DNA of 19,881 bases, from positions 1 through 19,881 of the forward strand of contig SYGQ01000080.1 in the NCBI GenBank assembly GCA_005799475.1, in the 5' to 3' direction. This stretch comes from Planctomycetia bacterium (GTDB lineage: Bacteria > Planctomycetota > Phycisphaerae > Phycisphaerales > SM1A02). Below the pieces are notes generated by a model. The model saw only the letters and a program-made list of their open reading frames with translations. It was not told the origin of the DNA and ran no database searches. Both the position numbers and the translations under genes were made by a program. This document shows, piece after piece, positions 18,336-19,881 of the stretch (positions are counted from its first letter, which is position 1; each line of letters begins with the position of its first letter).

Positions 18336-19634
18336 GTGACCGTTTCGCACGCCAGCAAGCACTCGGGCATTGCGGACTGGGTCGCCCTGACGCGCGCGGC
18401 GACCGTGCCCACCCTCTTCGCCGATGCCGCACTCGGCGTCGCACTTGCGTTTGTCGTCAGCAGTATCCGGATCCAGGATGACATCGAGTGGACCACCGTC
18501 ACCGCCACAGCCGCCGGCCTCGCATCCTTCTCCATGGCGGGATCGGTTCTCAACGGAATCGTCGACCGGAGAATCGACGCACGCGACCACCCCGACCGAC
18601 CCATCGCCGCCAGGCGGATCCGACCGTCGCTCGCATGGACGGCCTTCGTCATCCTGATGTGGCTCGGCTTTGCGCTCTGGCCATCATTCGCGCCAGCGAC
18701 CTGGTGGACCGGCGACGCGGCCGAGGCGGGCCAACTCGCTCCATCGACCTTCTCAAGCGGGGTCATGGACTCCGCCGATGCCGCGGTCATCGCGCTCAAC
18801 GCCATGAGCGTCGTCGCAGCTGCAAGTGTCGTCCTCTCCAACTGCACACACGCCCGAACGGCGTGGTCGGTCCTCTTCCTCGGCGTCTTCCGGTTCCTAG
18901 TTCCCGTCGTGGTCATGACGACGATCCTCTGGCAGCTCGGCTGGTTCGGGTCGACCCACTTCGCAGTGTTCGGGGCACTCGGCAATGCGTGGCCAATGGC
19001 TCATGGTGCCGAGCGGTTGCTGTGCGCGCTGCTGTTCCCACTGGCGATCGCCATCCACGCCACTGTGGCCGCGTTCGCCGCTCGGCGTCACGCACCCGGC
19101 GAGTTCGCGACACACCGTTGCGCCGCGTGCGGCTACCTGATCTCCGTGGCCATGCAGCCGGCGCGCTGCAGCGAGTGTGGGTGCTCGCTCGCGACCACGC
19201 CTCCCATCGGCGAGCACCCCGTCTCCACCCGAGACCGCATGCACTGCGCCATCCTCGCGGGGCTTCCGCTGCTTCCGGTGCTTGTCTGGCTCCTGATGCC
19301 GAGGGTGGCTGCCTACCATGACTTCGGCTTGCGGGGCATCGCTGGCGGTGTGCTGATCTGGATCGTCTTGGTGCCCGTGGGGATGTTTCGAGTGATCATC
19401 AGGACCCTCGCGGCGCTGCTCGCAGCGTGGTTCGTGATCGCATGCCTGCGTGGCCTCAGGGCCGCGCGCGTGCACGGCACCCGCAAGCCCGGAGGCATCG
19501 CCGCCGTGATCGCTGCATCTGCGCTCCTCGACGCGGTGGCGACAGCGATGCTTGGGTCCCTCACTCTCTCGGCCGCGTGCGTCGCGCTCTGGGTCGCCAC
19601 CCGCGTCCTGCAGCGACGGATCCCGGGGAGCTGA
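18336..19634 (+). CDS. eboC: EboC-like UbiA-superfamily membrane protein with inserted zinc ribbon (copy 2)
   Basis: A 432-residue paralogue of the preceding gene, 5 bp downstream. The GTG start is preceded at 9 bases by GGGGAG (18321-18326), a good ribosome-binding site formed by the end of copy 1. The same layout is seen: SKHSGIADWVALTRA (8-22), VLNGIVDRRIDARDHPDRPI (71-90) with N73, D77 and D81 but Gly in place of the first Asp, NCTHARTAWSVLFLGVFRFLVP (169-190), a zinc ribbon C262, C265, C278, C281 (CX2C-X12-CX2C), and the ending KPGGIAAVIAASALLDAV plus LQRRIPGS. It lacks about 40 residues near position 120 relative to copy 1 and has Phe for Cys in the CRFLVP motif (FRFLVP). Tandem duplication is clear from both protein and DNA. 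The copies may form a heterodimer or have split functions. Substrate unknown. Confidence 0.8.
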   Translation: MTVSHASKHSGIADWVALTRAATVPTLFADAALGVALAFVVSSIRIQDDIEWTTVTATAAGLASFSMAGSVLNGIVDRRIDARDHPDRPIAARRIRPSLAWTAFVILMWLGFALWPSFAPATWWTGDAAEAGQLAPSTFSSGVMDSADAAVIALNAMSVVAAASVVLSNCTHARTAWSVLFLGVFRFLVPVVVMTTILWQLGWFGSTHFAVFGALGNAWPMAHGAERLLCALLFPLAIAIHATVAAFAARRHAPGEFATHRCAACGYLISVAMQPARCSECGCSLATTPPIGEHPVSTRDRMHCAILAGLPLLPVLVWLLMPRVAAYHDFGLRGIAGGVLIWIVLVPVGMFRVIIRTLAALLAAWFVIACLRGLRAARVHGTRKPGGIAAVIAASALLDAVATAMLGSLTLSAACVALWVATRVLQRRIPGS

Positions 19635-19673
19635 GGAACGCTGCTTCGACGGCGGACTCGGTGAAGGAGCCCA

Positions 19674-19881
19674 TCAGGGCACGACCTTCCAGTGGCCGCC
19701 CTTGGCGGGACCGATCCGAACAAGACGACCGGACTGGCGCAGCCTACGGATGGCGCAGTGGATGGTGACCTCCGCCTTCCCAAGGTGATCCGCGAGTTGG
19801 ACGACGGATCGCGTCGGATCCTCAGCCAACAGCTGCAACACCGCGGCCGGGGTTTTCCCTATCGTTTTCCCTATCGTTTTC
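19674..19881 (-). CDS. C-terminal winged-helix end of a protein with GKTI repeats (start outside window)
   Basis: The minus strand is open from the right edge to a TGA at 19674-19676, giving 68 visible residues. The last roughly 60 form a winged helix-turn-helix: PAAVLQLLAEDP, then VVQLADHLGKAEVTIHCAIRRL, then the wing GRLVRIGPAKGGHWKVVP. The RIGPAKGGHW ending is typical of the C-terminus of the AlbA_2 / ATP-binding (COG2865, often mis-annotated 'RecG-like') proteins and of some Fic proteins. It is preceded by KTIGKTIGKT, encoded by a 12-bp tandem repeat that continues out of the window. The body of the protein, and hence its identity, is not visible. The gene converges on copy 2 of eboC with 39 bp between stops, where I see no terminator. 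Confidence 0.75.
   Translation of the reverse strand, partial: KTIGKTIGKTPAAVLQLLAEDPTRSVVQLADHLGKAEVTIHCAIRRLRQSGRLVRIGPAKGGHWKVVP
19852..19881 (-). repeat. In-frame 12-bp tandem repeat (2.5 units visible)
   Basis: On the plus strand the unit GTTTTCCCTATC occurs twice in full, with half a third unit at the window edge. Read on the minus strand it encodes Gly-Lys-Thr-Ile in frame with the downstream winged helix. The unit is multiple-of-three, so gain or loss of copies keeps the frame. The A/T-rich unit contrasts with the surrounding GC-rich DNA. The total copy number cannot be seen. Confidence 0.9.

Noticed and set aside
19852..19881. The repeat as a possible CRISPR or attachment site
   Set aside because: Units are 12 bp, directly adjacent without spacers, and in frame with a coding region.

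Overview
The window is GC-rich, densely coding DNA from a free-living bacterium, most likely a planctomycete of the Phycisphaerae type. That placement is an inference from the high GC, the monomeric isocitrate dehydrogenase, Ebo-type genes and a 'CxxCGY...RCSECG' zinc ribbon style common in planctomycete proteins. No marker gene proves it. I see no tRNA, rRNA, CRISPR array, insertion sequence or phage gene. Genes abut or overlap by 4 bp almost throughout, so no gene-free stretch exceeds about 70 bases.

Left part (1-2617, plus strand): the C-terminal half of an NADP-dependent monomeric isocitrate dehydrogenase, overlapped by 4 bp by an unusual protein that joins an N-terminal SEC-C zinc motif, TPR-like helices and a GT23/O-fucosyltransferase-like domain.

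Middle part (2624-14986, all minus strand): read in transcription order, this is a PYROXD2/CrtI-type FAD oxidoreductase, a four-helix membrane protein, a small unknown coupled ORF, then recC, recB and recD joined by ATGA overlaps, and finally a POT-family peptide/proton symporter. RecBCD is complete and its key helicase and nuclease motifs are intact, so it should be a working double-strand-break repair and DNA-degradation enzyme.

Right part (15025-19634, plus strand): a class I glutamine-amidotransferase-like hydrolase (peptidase C26), EboE (coupled by ATGA), and two tandem EboC-like UbiA-superfamily membrane proteins. This looks like a partial, rearranged ebo locus. Ebo genes elsewhere are linked to export or trafficking of secondary-metabolite precursors. 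Both EboC paralogues carry an inserted four-cysteine zinc ribbon and lack the first Asp of the NDxxDxxxD prenyl-diphosphate motif. This is the most novel item in the window. The hydrolase and EboE may act on the same unknown small molecule.

Right edge (19674-19881, minus strand): the C-terminal winged-helix end of a protein whose start is outside the window. It is preceded by an in-frame 12-bp tandem repeat encoding Gly-Lys-Thr-Ile units.
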